From positions 1 to 11,725 of the forward strand of contig DAOWFV010000016.1 in NCBI GenBank assembly GCA_030637805.1: a stretch of 11,725 bases of DNA. Reading direction: 5' to 3'. Both the position numbers and the translations under genes were made by a program. Positions 5,776 through 11,725 of the stretch are shown here, one piece after another; positions within the stretch are counted from its first letter, which is position 1; every line of letters starts with the position of its first letter. The notes under the pieces were generated by a model. The model saw only the letters and a list, made by a program, of their open reading frames with translations. It was not told the origin of the DNA and did no database searches. The DNA is from Acidobacteriota bacterium. Lineage in GTDB: Bacteria; Acidobacteriota; Thermoanaerobaculia; Thermoanaerobaculales; Sulfomarinibacteraceae.

Positions 5776-7551
5776 TCAACGCACGGCTTCGAGGCGTTCG
5801 AGGAACCGCCCCGCTGGCTCGAAGCCGGTGATCCGGAAAGCTTCCTTTCCATTACGGAAGACGATTACCGTCGGCACGCCCAGGACGCCGTACTCGGCCG
5901 TCAGAGCTTGATTCGCGTCGTCGGCGCGGGTGAGGTCGACCTTGAACCGGGAGTAACGCTCGAGCTCCGATCGCACCGCGGGCGCCGAGAAGGTCTTCTC
6001 GTCGAGTTCCCGGCACGGGACGCACCAGTCGGCGTAGAAATCGATGATCACCGGTTCGCCGCCGGCGAGCGCGGCGCTCACGCTCGCGTTCTCGAACGCC
6101 TGCCACTGGAGATGCCCCGCCGCCCCATCCGCCCCCACCGCCTCGCCGCGGCGGACGCCCGGCGCCATCACCACACCGACCACCAGCATGGCGGCGGAAA
6201 GAAGCCGCATGACCCGGTCGATCATCGCCTGTTCATGGCCCGTACGATCGATCACGAGAAGGAAAAGAGCCCCAAGCACCAGTACAGCCGACATCAGCCA
6301 CCCGCCGACGTCACCGGGCATGAGCGGCGCCGCGAAGTAGGCTGCCATGGCCACCAGAATCACGCCAAAGACCCGGCGCACCCCGATCATCCACATGCCC
6401 GAGGCGGGAAGCTTGTTGACGGCCCCGGTGAAGGTCCCGAGTATCAGGTAGGGCAGGCCGAGACCCATCGCCAGCGTAAAGAAGAGGAGGAACCCAAGCA
6501 GGGGATCGCCGCGCTGGCCGACGTAGGTGAGGAGACCAACCACGAACGGCCCGATGCACGGCGCGGCGATGAAGCCCATCACCAGACCCATGATCAGCGC
6601 GCCGAAAATGCCGGTGCGACCGCCCGAGGCGCGTTGCGCCCAGCCGGGCACCCGCAGCTCCCACAGCCCAAACATCGAGGCGGCCAGGGAGAGCAGCACG
6701 ACCACGATGAGACCCACGACCCACGGGCTCTGCAACGCCCCGCCGAAGATGGCTCCGCTCAAAGCCGCGAGCACGCCGAGCACCGAGTACGTGGCGGCAA
6801 TGCCCAGCACGTAGGCCAGAGCGAGCGGGAAGGTGCTTCCCTCGCGGTCCTTGGTCTGTTGGGAGAAGAATCCAACGGTGATCGGAATGAGTGGAAAGAC
6901 ACAGGGTGTCAGGTTGAGGGCCAATCCGGCAAAAAACACTCCGATCAGCAACAGAGGCAATGACTTGGAGGCCAGGTCGGAGGATGCGCCATTCCCGGAC
7001 TCCTCTTGGCGATCTCCGGCCGCGGCGAAGAGCTCCTTGTTGGTCGCCCGCCATTCGCTCCCGGGCGCCGCCACCGTCACATCAATCCCACTCGGGACGG
7101 TCACAGGAGGCAGGCACTGGGTGTTGTTGCACGCCTGCGCCGTGACCTGGGCACGGAGGCGCATCTGGCCGGACGCATTCCCCGGCACTTTGAGCCGGGC
7201 GAGAATCACCGCCCGGTCCTCCCAGACTTCGATGGGGGCATCCGCAAAATCGAATTTCAGCTCTTCACCGTCGGGGAACCTGATCTCCGGCTGGGGCCAA
7301 CCCTCGGGAAGCCGGAACTCCACGGTAGTCGGCAAGGAGAACTCGTCCCCGGGCTGGTCCGAGTTCACGTGCCAGCCCCGGTCAACGGACAGAACCACCG
7401 CCAGACGCAGCTCCTCGCCGGCAACCACCGGCGAGCGATCGGGGAACACCTGCACCTGGAACACCGGATAGGAATCGAGGCCCTGAGCCTGGAGCAGGCC
7501 GATGGCACACAAGGCGAGAATCGCAGCAACGCTCAACGCTTTCTTCATCAT
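5776..7551 (-). CDS. dsbD: Thiol:disulfide interchange protein DsbD-type, with C-terminal thioredoxin domain
   Basis: Carries reducing power from cytoplasmic thioredoxin across the inner membrane to periplasmic substrates such as disulfide isomerases and cytochrome c maturation proteins. Numbering from TTG at 7560: signal peptide about 5-27 (KKALSVAAILALCAIG, LLQAQG); periplasmic immunoglobulin-like domain about 30-165 with the cysteine pair in AQACNNTQCLPP (C144, C149); eight-helix transmembrane domain about 200-465 with LNLTPCVFPLIPIT (C220) and MGFIAAPCIGPFVVG (C335); thioredoxin domain about 485-594 with FYADWCVPCRELDEKTF (C513, C516) and cis-proline GVPTVIVF. All six redox cysteines are present. 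Start is uncertain: ATG at 7551 or 7548 directly follows AGGGAG, while TTG at 7560 lies further upstream without a Shine-Dalgarno. It lies 54 bases downstream of trmD, where rplS would commonly be. Confidence 0.94.
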   Translation of the reverse strand: MMKKALSVAAILALCAIGLLQAQGLDSYPVFQVQVFPDRSPVVAGEELRLAVVLSVDRGWHVNSDQPGDEFSLPTTVEFRLPEGWPQPEIRFPDGEELKFDFADAPIEVWEDRAVILARLKVPGNASGQMRLRAQVTAQACNNTQCLPPVTVPSGIDVTVAAPGSEWRATNKELFAAAGDRQEESGNGASSDLASKSLPLLLIGVFFAGLALNLTPCVFPLIPITVGFFSQQTKDREGSTFPLALAYVLGIAATYSVLGVLAALSGAIFGGALQSPWVVGLIVVVLLSLAASMFGLWELRVPGWAQRASGGRTGIFGALIMGLVMGFIAAPCIGPFVVGLLTYVGQRGDPLLGFLLFFTLAMGLGLPYLILGTFTGAVNKLPASGMWMIGVRRVFGVILVAMAAYFAAPLMPGDVGGWLMSAVLVLGALFLLVIDRTGHEQAMIDRVMRLLSAAMLVVGVVMAPGVRRGEAVGADGAAGHLQWQAFENASVSAALAGGEPVIIDFYADWCVPCRELDEKTFSAPAVRSELERYSRFKVDLTRADDANQALTAEYGVLGVPTVIVFRNGKEAFRITGFEPAGRFLERLEAVR

Positions 7552-7585
7552 CTCCCTCAACGCATTCTTTCGCAGAACTCAATCG

Positions 7586-7607
7586 AGCCCGGTCTTCTCA
7601 CCGGGCT
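7586..7607 (-). terminator. Perfect 8-bp hairpin at the end of trmD
   Basis: AGCCCGGT, loop of six bases, ACCGGGCT. One arm overlaps the trmD stop codon, and the hairpin lies in the short gap before dsbD. No T-run follows on the minus strand, so it may slow or partly terminate transcription, or protect the trmD 3' end, rather than act as a full terminator. Confidence 0.45.
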
Positions 7608-8358
7608 AGTCGCGTTCGAGATCCATGCCCGGCGCGATACGCCGGATCAACCGACGTACCTCATCCGAGTACTTCTCCCAGTTCCTCTTTACGAGGTCGG
7701 GGCGCCTGGTTACCGTAGCCTCCACCGCCCGCTCGAGGCGCCAGCGCCTTATTGCCTCGTGGTTGCCGGAGAGTAGCACCTCCGGCACCGCCCGCGCCTC
7801 GACCTCGGCAGGTCTCGTGTAGCAGGGATGGTCGAGCAACCCATCACGGAATGAGTCCTCCGCCACCGACCCGGGATCTCCGACGACGCCGGGGACCAGG
7901 CGGGCGACCGCCTCGATGACGGCCATTGCCGCCACCTCCCCGCCGCCGAGAACGAAGTCACCAAGAGAAATCTCCTCGGGTTCCATGATCTCGTAAAGGC
8001 GCTCATCGAAACCCTCGTAACGTCCGCAGAGCAGAACCAGGCGCCCTTCCCCGGCCAACTCCTCGACCAGTTCTTGGTCGAACACCCTCCCCCGAGGACC
8101 AAGCGCGATGGACCGCGCCGGTACCCCCCGGCCCGCCAGCTCGCGCAAGGCGGCCAATGCCGGGGATGCCTGAATGACCATGCCGGCACCACCGCCGTAG
8201 GGCTCGTCGTCGAGCTGGCGCCACCGGTTGTCGGCCCACCCGCGGAGGTCGTGTGCATCGAGACCGATGAGCCCCCGTTCCACCGCCTTGCCGAGCACGC
8301 CGGTCGTTCGAAATGCCTCGAAGAGCTTGGGAAAGATGGTCAGAACGTCGAAGTGCAT
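7606..8358 (-). CDS. trmD: tRNA (guanine-37-N1)-methyltransferase TrmD
   Basis: Transfers a methyl group from S-adenosylmethionine to N1 of G37, next to the anticodon, in tRNAs reading CUN, CCN and CGG codons, which prevents +1 frameshifting. The 250 residues show the SPOUT trefoil-knot fold: MHFDVLTIFP at the N-terminus, DDEPYGGGAGMV (50-61), LLCGRYEGFDER (109-120), EISLGDFVLGGGE (129-141) and the AVARLVPGVVG stretch. EDSF (167-170) contains the likely catalytic base D168, and LLSGNHEAIRRWRL (195-208) lies in the C-terminal tRNA-binding part. Start ATG at 8358 matches the family N-terminus exactly; no Shine-Dalgarno is visible. In many bacteria it follows rimM closely; here 344 repeat-filled bases lie between, so it may need its own promoter. 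Confidence 0.97.
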   Translation of the reverse strand: MHFDVLTIFPKLFEAFRTTGVLGKAVERGLIGLDAHDLRGWADNRWRQLDDEPYGGGAGMVIQASPALAALRELAGRGVPARSIALGPRGRVFDQELVEELAGEGRLVLLCGRYEGFDERLYEIMEPEEISLGDFVLGGGEVAAMAVIEAVARLVPGVVGDPGSVAEDSFRDGLLDHPCYTRPAEVEARAVPEVLLSGNHEAIRRWRLERAVEATVTRRPDLVKRNWEKYSDEVRRLIRRIAPGMDLERD

Positions 8359-8378
8359 GTCGGCAATCCAGTGACGAG

Positions 8379-8449
8379 ATTAAGGGTAAAGGGGTTAAGG
8401 GTAAAGAGTGAAGAGGTTAAGGGTTCCGAGTTCTCAGTTTCTCGTCTTG
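8379..8449. repeat. Degenerate seven-base array upstream of trmD
   Basis: Starting 21 bases upstream of trmD, the plus strand reads TTAAGGG, TAAAGGG, GTTAAGG, GTAAAGA, GTGAAGA and so on, drifting into AGTTCTC, AGTTTCT, CGTCTTG while keeping roughly a seven-base rhythm. It runs into the T-rich outer edge of element E2. It is low in GC against the surroundings and not coding. Any promoter for trmD must lie in or beyond it. Confidence 0.55.
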
Positions 8450-8662
8450 AGTTTTGGTTTTGAGTTTTCCCTCACCCGTCCAAAGAGGGTCTCAGGTCTC
8501 AGGCTTCAGGTTTCAGGCTTCAGTGCTACCGGAAATCAGGGAAGTTACAGAAAAACCTTGACATCACAGGAGCCCAATCGACAATCTCGGTGCGACCTGC
8601 GACCTGCGACCTGCATCCAGCATCCAGCATCCAGCATCGAGTATCGAGTATCGAGTATCCAA
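8450..8662 (+). repeat. Composite heptamer element, copy E2
   Basis: In order: T-rich units AGTTTTG, GTTTTGA, GTTTTCC (8450-8470), matching the outer edge of E1 at about 18 of 21 positions; CAGGTCT/CAGGCTT/CAGGTTT units (8488-8522); the core with CTTGACAT at 8557-8564 and GTGCGAC from 8590; and a right array that changes in blocks: GCGACCT three times, GCATCCA three times, GCATCGA once, GTATCGA twice, GTATCCA once (to about 8662). The element sits between rimM and trmD, genes that usually adjoin. Nothing further is seen from 8663 to rimM. Confidence 0.78.
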
Positions 8663-8702
8663 CCCGAAGGGTAAATCCGAAATTCCTAACTCTTGCTCAC
8701 GC

Positions 8703-9251
8703 TCATTCTGCGTCATCGTCGAGGAGCCCCGCCGGTGCGTCGATCACCACCGTCTTCGCCTCGATGTCCACCTCGCGCACGATCTCGGGCACGTACGGTA
8801 CCAGAAACTCGCGCTTCCCCCGACGCACCACGAGCCGGGACTGCGCAGCGCCCAGATCGAGACCGGTCACCCGGCCCAGAATCTCGCCGTCGGGCGCGAA
8901 GCATTCCAAACCCACAAGCTGGTGTTCGTAGAAGAAGCCTTCCGGAAGTTCCTCCAGCGCCTGTTCAGGCAGGAAGAGGTACCGTCCGCGCCACCCTTCG
9001 ATGGTGTTCCGGTCGCGAAGACCACGGACCGAGAGCAACCACTGACCCTTGTGGTAGCGCACCCGATGCACCTCGAAGAACTCCTCCGGAACCGTTTCGT
9101 CGCCTAGGCCGAAACGCACGTCATCCTGGAGACGCTCGGGAAAGTCGGTGATGATCTCGACCAGGAGATCACCGTGGATGCCGTGCGGCTTCCCCGCGCG
9201 GCCGACGATCAGCCAGCCGCGACCCTCGCCCCGGCCCCCGTGCTCGGGCAC
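8703..9251 (-). CDS. rimM: Ribosome maturation factor RimM
   Basis: Binds ribosomal protein S19 and assists late assembly and 16S rRNA processing of the 30S head. The 182 residues show the RimM N-terminal beta-barrel, WLIVGRAGKPHGIHGDLLVE (13-32) followed by TDFPERL, and the C-terminal PRC barrel, FFYEHQLVGLECFAPDGEIL (106-125), GRVTGLDLGAAQSRLVVRRG, EFLVPYVPEIVREVD and VVIDAPAGLLD. GTG at 9251 is the start and overlaps the khpA stop by one base (TAGTG), a sign of translational coupling. The N-terminal extension before WLIVGR is about 12 residues and charged. The downstream side is occupied by repeat element E2 instead of trmD. Confidence 0.95.
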   Translation of the reverse strand: MPEHGGRGEGRGWLIVGRAGKPHGIHGDLLVEIITDFPERLQDDVRFGLGDETVPEEFFEVHRVRYHKGQWLLSVRGLRDRNTIEGWRGRYLFLPEQALEELPEGFFYEHQLVGLECFAPDGEILGRVTGLDLGAAQSRLVVRRGKREFLVPYVPEIVREVDIEAKTVVIDAPAGLLDDDAE

Positions 9252-9490
9252 TACTCGAGGATCTCGAGCACGAACCGCTTGTGGATCTTCATACCGGCGG
9301 CTGCCAGCAGGGTGCGAATGGCGCGAGCCGTGCGGCCCTGCCGGCCGATGACCTTCCCGAGGTCCTCGGTTCGCACCCTCAGTTCGAGGACTGTAGTCTG
9401 CTCACCCTCAACCTCTGTCACCTTCACCTCGTCCGGATTGTCAACCAGCGCTTTTGCTATCTCTACCAGCAGATCCTTCATCGCACTCAC
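9251..9490 (-). CDS. khpA: KH-domain RNA-binding protein KhpA (YlqC family)
   Basis: Small RNA-binding protein. In Gram-positive bacteria KhpA pairs with KhpB and affects division and RNA-level regulation; its role outside them is less defined. Of 79 residues, about 4-79 form one KH domain: DLLVEIAKALVDNPDEVKV at the start, LELRVRTEDLGKVIGRQGRT (36-55) with the GxxG loop GRQG, and AIRTLLAAAGMKIHKRFVLE at the end. The length is typical for the family. GTG at 9490 is the chosen start because AAAGGAG (9503-9497) lies six bases upstream; ATG at 9481 is the alternative. It lies between rpsP and rimM, the usual place for this gene. Confidence 0.93.
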   Translation of the reverse strand: MSAMKDLLVEIAKALVDNPDEVKVTEVEGEQTTVLELRVRTEDLGKVIGRQGRTARAIRTLLAAAGMKIHKRFVLEILE

Positions 9491-9515
9491 GTGAGGCTCC
9501 TTTCAGGCGTGGAAT

Positions 9516-9539
9516 GCTCGGAGCCCCTTGGCTCCGAGC
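9516..9539 (-). other. Perfect 10-bp hairpin between rpsP and khpA
   Basis: GCTCGGAGCC, loop CCTT, GGCTCCGAGC. The stem is perfect and lies in the 54-base gap, just after the rpsP stop and just before the khpA Shine-Dalgarno. There is no T-run after it. It could act as an attenuator, an RNA-processing site or a 3'-end stabiliser that sets rpsP output above khpA-rimM. Confidence 0.55.
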
Positions 9540-9544
9540 GTAGA

Positions 9545-9787
9545 TCATTGCTGCTGCTGAGCTTTACGAATCAAAGATTGCACTGTTTCAGACACGCCCG
9601 CTCCCTTACCCCGCCACTCCTCGACCTTTTCGAGGTCGATTCGAATTTCGGGCGGGTCCAGGTTGGGGTTGTAAAAACCCACCTGATCCAGGTACTTGGA
9701 GTCGGTAGCCTTGCGAGAGTCCGACACCACCACACGATAGATGGGGTTGTGCTTGGCACCCCCACGCCGCAGTCTTATCATCAACAT
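9545..9787 (-). CDS. rpsP: 30S ribosomal protein S16
   Basis: Primary 16S rRNA-binding protein needed for assembly of the 30S body. The 80 residues begin MLMIRLRRGGAKHNPIYRVV, then VVSDSRKATDSKYLDQVGFY and NPNLDPPEIRIDLEKVEEW, with a tail GAGVSETVQSLIRKAQQQQ, all typical of S16. ATG at 9787 follows a full AAGGAGG (9803-9797) nine bases upstream; the in-frame ATG two codons on (MIRLRR) is the other possible start. It lies 44 bases downstream of ffh and is presumably co-transcribed with it. Confidence 0.97.
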   Translation of the reverse strand: MLMIRLRRGGAKHNPIYRVVVSDSRKATDSKYLDQVGFYNPNLDPPEIRIDLEKVEEWRGKGAGVSETVQSLIRKAQQQQ

Positions 9788-9831
9788 TAAGATCTTCCTC
9801 CTTGAACGGCCCCCATGGCCACCATCTCAGT

Positions 9832-11166
9832 TCAGCCGATACCCAACTGTCGCTTCAGCGCCCTGGAGTCGGCTTTCCCCAAGCGCTTCATGAGCTTACG
9901 CATCTGTCCGAATTGGCGCAAGAGGCGATTGATCTCCTCGACGCTCGTCCCGGAGCCCTTGGCGATCCTCTTCTTGCGCGAGCCGTTGAGGAGCTGGGGG
10001 TGGCGGCGTTCCCTGGGCGTCATCGAGTCGATGCACGCTCCCATCCGACTGAGCTGCCGCTCCTGTGCCTCGCCGACTCCACCCTCCGGCATCACCTTGC
10101 CCATTCCCGGCACCATGTCCATGACCTGCTGCAGAGGGCCCATCTTTTTCAGGCTGCCCAACTGGTCGCGCAGATCCTCGAGGTCGAACTTGTTCTTCTT
10201 GAGCTTGGCCTCGAGGCGGCGGGCCTTTTTCTCATCCACCACGTCCTGGGCCTTCTCCACCAGGGTGAGAACATCACCCATCCCCAGGATGCGGCCCGCC
10301 ATGCGGTCGGGATGGAATTGCTCGAGGTCTTCGATCTGCTCCCCGATACCGGCAAGGACGATTGGCCGTCCCACGACCTCCCGCACCGACAGTGCGGCGC
10401 CGCCACGGGCGTCGCCATCAAGCTTGGTGAGAATCACGCCGGTGATCTCGAGCCGCTCGTGGAAGGCCCGAGCCGAGCGCACCGCGTCCTGACCGGTCAT
10501 CGCGTCCGCGACGAAGAGGATCTGCCTTGGTTTGAGGATCTCCTTGAGGCGCTCAAGCTGGGCCATCAACTCGTCGTCTACGTGGAGCCGACCAGCGGTA
10601 TCGAAGATCAGAACCTGGTAGCCCTTGATCGAGGCTTCGCGCAGCGCTCGGCGGGCAATCGCCTCCGGGTCATCCATGTCGCGGGAGTCGATGGTGGGGA
10701 TGGAAGCCTTCTCACCCAGGACCAACAGCTGCTCGCGCGCCGCCGGGCGCGAGGTGTCGGCAGGAACAAGAAGCGGAAAGAGGCCCTTGCGGTCCTTGAT
10801 CCAACGCGCGATTTTAGCGGCGGTCGTGGTCTTGCCCGAGCCTTGAAGGCCGACTAGCATCACCACCGCCGGCCGCCCCTTGAAATCGAGTTCGGTCGCA
10901 TCCCCCCCGAGAAGAGCGACCAGCTCGTCGTGGACGATCTTGGTCACCATCTGCGCCGGGGTGACCGAGTTCAGCACCTCTTTGCCGAGGGCTCGGGTTC
11001 GAAGCCGCTCGATGAAGCCGGACACGACCTCGACGCTGACATCCGCCTCGAGCAGCGCGAGACGGATCTCGCGCAAGGCTGTCTCGATGTGGAATTCGGT
11101 CAGGTGCCCCTCACCCCTCAGGGTCTTGGTGACACGTGCCAGACGATCCTGCAGTCCCTCCAACAT
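9832..11166 (-). CDS. ffh: Signal recognition particle protein Ffh (SRP54)
   Basis: SRP GTPase that binds signal sequences of nascent inner-membrane proteins together with SRP RNA and docks with FtsY. The 444 residues contain the N helical bundle (1-95), then the G domain: P-loop VGLQGSGKTTTAAKIA (105-120), VPADTSRPAAREQL (134-147), DTAGRLHVD (189-197) and LTKLDGDARGG (246-256), followed by GIGEQIEDLEQFHPDRMAGR. The M domain (about 300-444) has GMGDVLTLVEKAQ, a methionine-rich stretch (KKMGPLQQVMDMVPGMGKVM) and RKKRIAKGSGTSVEEINRLL with QFGQMRKLMKRLGK. The second G motif has Ser where Tyr or Phe is usual. ATG at 11166 has no Shine-Dalgarno, and a promoter lies only about nine bases upstream. 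It heads the ffh-rpsP-khpA-rimM run. Confidence 0.97.
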   Translation of the reverse strand: MLEGLQDRLARVTKTLRGEGHLTEFHIETALREIRLALLEADVSVEVVSGFIERLRTRALGKEVLNSVTPAQMVTKIVHDELVALLGGDATELDFKGRPAVVMLVGLQGSGKTTTAAKIARWIKDRKGLFPLLVPADTSRPAAREQLLVLGEKASIPTIDSRDMDDPEAIARRALREASIKGYQVLIFDTAGRLHVDDELMAQLERLKEILKPRQILFVADAMTGQDAVRSARAFHERLEITGVILTKLDGDARGGAALSVREVVGRPIVLAGIGEQIEDLEQFHPDRMAGRILGMGDVLTLVEKAQDVVDEKKARRLEAKLKKNKFDLEDLRDQLGSLKKMGPLQQVMDMVPGMGKVMPEGGVGEAQERQLSRMGACIDSMTPRERRHPQLLNGSRKKRIAKGSGTSVEEINRLLRQFGQMRKLMKRLGKADSRALKRQLGIG

Positions 11167-11175
11167 AAGAGGCGC

Positions 11176-11204
11176 AGTCTAGGTCAGAGACTCAATGCGG
11201 TCAA
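11176..11204 (-). promoter_or_regulatory. Sigma-70-type promoter for ffh, with little or no leader
   Basis: On the minus strand TTGACC (11204-11199), a 17-base spacer and TAGACT (11181-11176). The -10 box is nine bases from the ffh ATG. Transcription would therefore begin about two or three bases before the ATG, or at it, giving a leaderless or near-leaderless message. The absence of a Shine-Dalgarno fits this. Confidence 0.55.
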
Positions 11205-11264
11205 GGGTCGGGTTCGCCTAGCGCCTATCTCATCAGGTTCCGTTGTGAGAGCGGCGAAGCGCCG

Positions 11265-11438
11265 TTTCAGGTCTCAGGCTTCAGGTCTCATCGAGAAACT
11301 CGCCGAAGATAAAGATACAGATAGGGCTTGACATCGCAGGAATCCAGTCAACGATCTCTGTGCGACCTGCGACCTGCGACCTGGGACCTGGGACCTGGGA
11401 CCTGGGACCTGGGACCTGAGACCTGAGACCTGACGCCT
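11265..11438 (+). repeat. Composite heptamer element, copy E3
   Basis: In order: CAGGTCT/CAGGCTT units (11265-11290), the core with CTTGACAT at 11327-11334 and GTGCGAC from 11360, and a right array of GCGACCT three times, GGGACCT five times, GAGACCT twice, GACGCCT once (to 11438). As in E1 and E2, the two arrays are inverted complements and 28 bases separate TTGACA from the first GCGACCT. A short hairpin, CGGCG-AAG-CGCCG (11252-11264), abuts its left end. It lies between the ffh promoter and the 3' end of the glutamate dehydrogenase gene. Confidence 0.8.
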
Positions 11439-11449
11439 GATGGGCGGCG

Positions 11450-11725
11450 TTATGGAAAGATTCCCCGGTCCTCATAGGCGACGGCGATCTTGTCGATGGC
11501 GCTGATCATCGACGCGGTGCGCAGGTCAATGTCTTCGTTGCGGCGCTTCTGGATTCCCTGAATCTCCTGATATGCCTCGATCATGGTCTCTTCGAGGCCG
11601 GAGTTGACGAGGTCGATCTCGTCGGCGCCGCGGGCGAAATCCGCCAGCTCCCGGTCGCTGAAGGTGGTGCCGGTAGCCTGCTCGATCGCGCTCAGGATCT
11701 GGCGAGCCGAACGCTCTTCGAAGCG
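11450..11725 (-). CDS. Glutamate dehydrogenase (Glu/Leu/Phe/Val family), C-terminal 91 residues; runs off the window
   Basis: NAD(P)-dependent oxidative deamination of glutamate to 2-oxoglutarate and ammonium, or the reverse. Only the 3' end is present. The minus-strand frame from the window edge reads RFEERSARQILSAIEQATGT, then an acidic helix, LVNSGLEETMIEAYQEIQGI, and closes with DLRTASMISAIDKIAVAYED, RGIFP and TAA at 11452-11450. The GLEETM helix, the DLRTA motif and the terminal GIFP are characteristic of the family's C-terminal helices. The catalytic and Rossmann regions are outside the window, so substrate and cofactor cannot be judged. Repeat element E3 follows its stop. Confidence 0.85.
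   Translation of the reverse strand, partial: RFEERSARQILSAIEQATGTTFSDRELADFARGADEIDLVNSGLEETMIEAYQEIQGIQKRRNEDIDLRTASMISAIDKIAVAYEDRGIFP

Noticed and set aside
5908..6963. 351-codon open frame on the plus strand opposite dsbD
   Set aside because: His/Arg/Glu-rich antisense shadow of a clear, fully motif-bearing DsbD gene.
8558..8592. TTGACA in the element core as an outward promoter
   Set aside because: The -35-like box is conserved in all three copies, but the sequence 16-18 bases downstream (ACGATC, ACAATC) is a poor -10 box. It cannot be called from sequence.
9802..10857. 351-codon open frame on the plus strand opposite ffh
   Set aside because: Antisense shadow of ffh; low-information, leucine- and histidine-rich, with no ribosome binding site or family motif.
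11362..11438. CRISPR-like regularity
   Set aside because: Units are seven bases with no spacers, and there are no cas genes; this is a tandem array.
11281..11475. Open frame with repeated SQVPGPR-type peptides through the E3 array (minus strand)
   Set aside because: The repetition is simply the translation of a 7-base repeat (period 21 bases). It overlaps the end of the glutamate dehydrogenase gene and has no ribosome binding site. Only the core part is kept, as a finding.

Overview
This is a GC-rich bacterial chromosomal window of core housekeeping genes. The gene set (ffh-rpsP-khpA-rimM-trmD, recO, birA, a DsbD, and a response regulator with a long acidic linker and a conserved C-terminal helix) would suit an uncultured Acidobacteriota-like or deltaproteobacterial-grade lineage. 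That placement is inferred from gene style, not from a marker-gene comparison.

Layout. At the left edge, on the minus strand, lies the 5' part of infC (IF-3). It has a probable ATC start and an in-frame TAA stop, so it is either broken or carries a sequence error. Next is an NhaC-family Na+/H+ antiporter (minus), then a repeat-rich intergenic region, then recO (plus). About 540 bases without a recognisable gene follow; they contain a possible folded RNA and a promoter. The response regulator and birA come next, both plus. birA converges on dsbD (minus). The rest is minus-strand: dsbD, trmD, rimM, khpA, rpsP and ffh, with the 3' end of a glutamate dehydrogenase gene at the right edge.

How the genes work together. 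ffh, rpsP, khpA and rimM form a compact run serving protein targeting, the 30S ribosome and RNA binding. A promoter with 17-bp spacing sits so close to the ffh ATG that the mRNA may be leaderless. trmD belongs to the same conserved neighbourhood but is cut off from rimM by 344 bases of repeats. No rplS follows trmD; dsbD does.

The most unusual feature is a composite dispersed repeat seen three times (E1 about 2168-2362, reversed; E2 about 8450-8662; E3 about 11265-11438). Each copy has a conserved core of about 60-75 bp holding CTTGACAT and GTGCGAC at fixed spacing. The core is flanked by inverted tandem arrays of 7-base units (CAGGTCT type on one side, GACCTG type on the other). Within an array the unit sequence changes in blocks while the 7-base period is kept. 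I do not recognise a described family for this element. It is the best candidate here for something undescribed.
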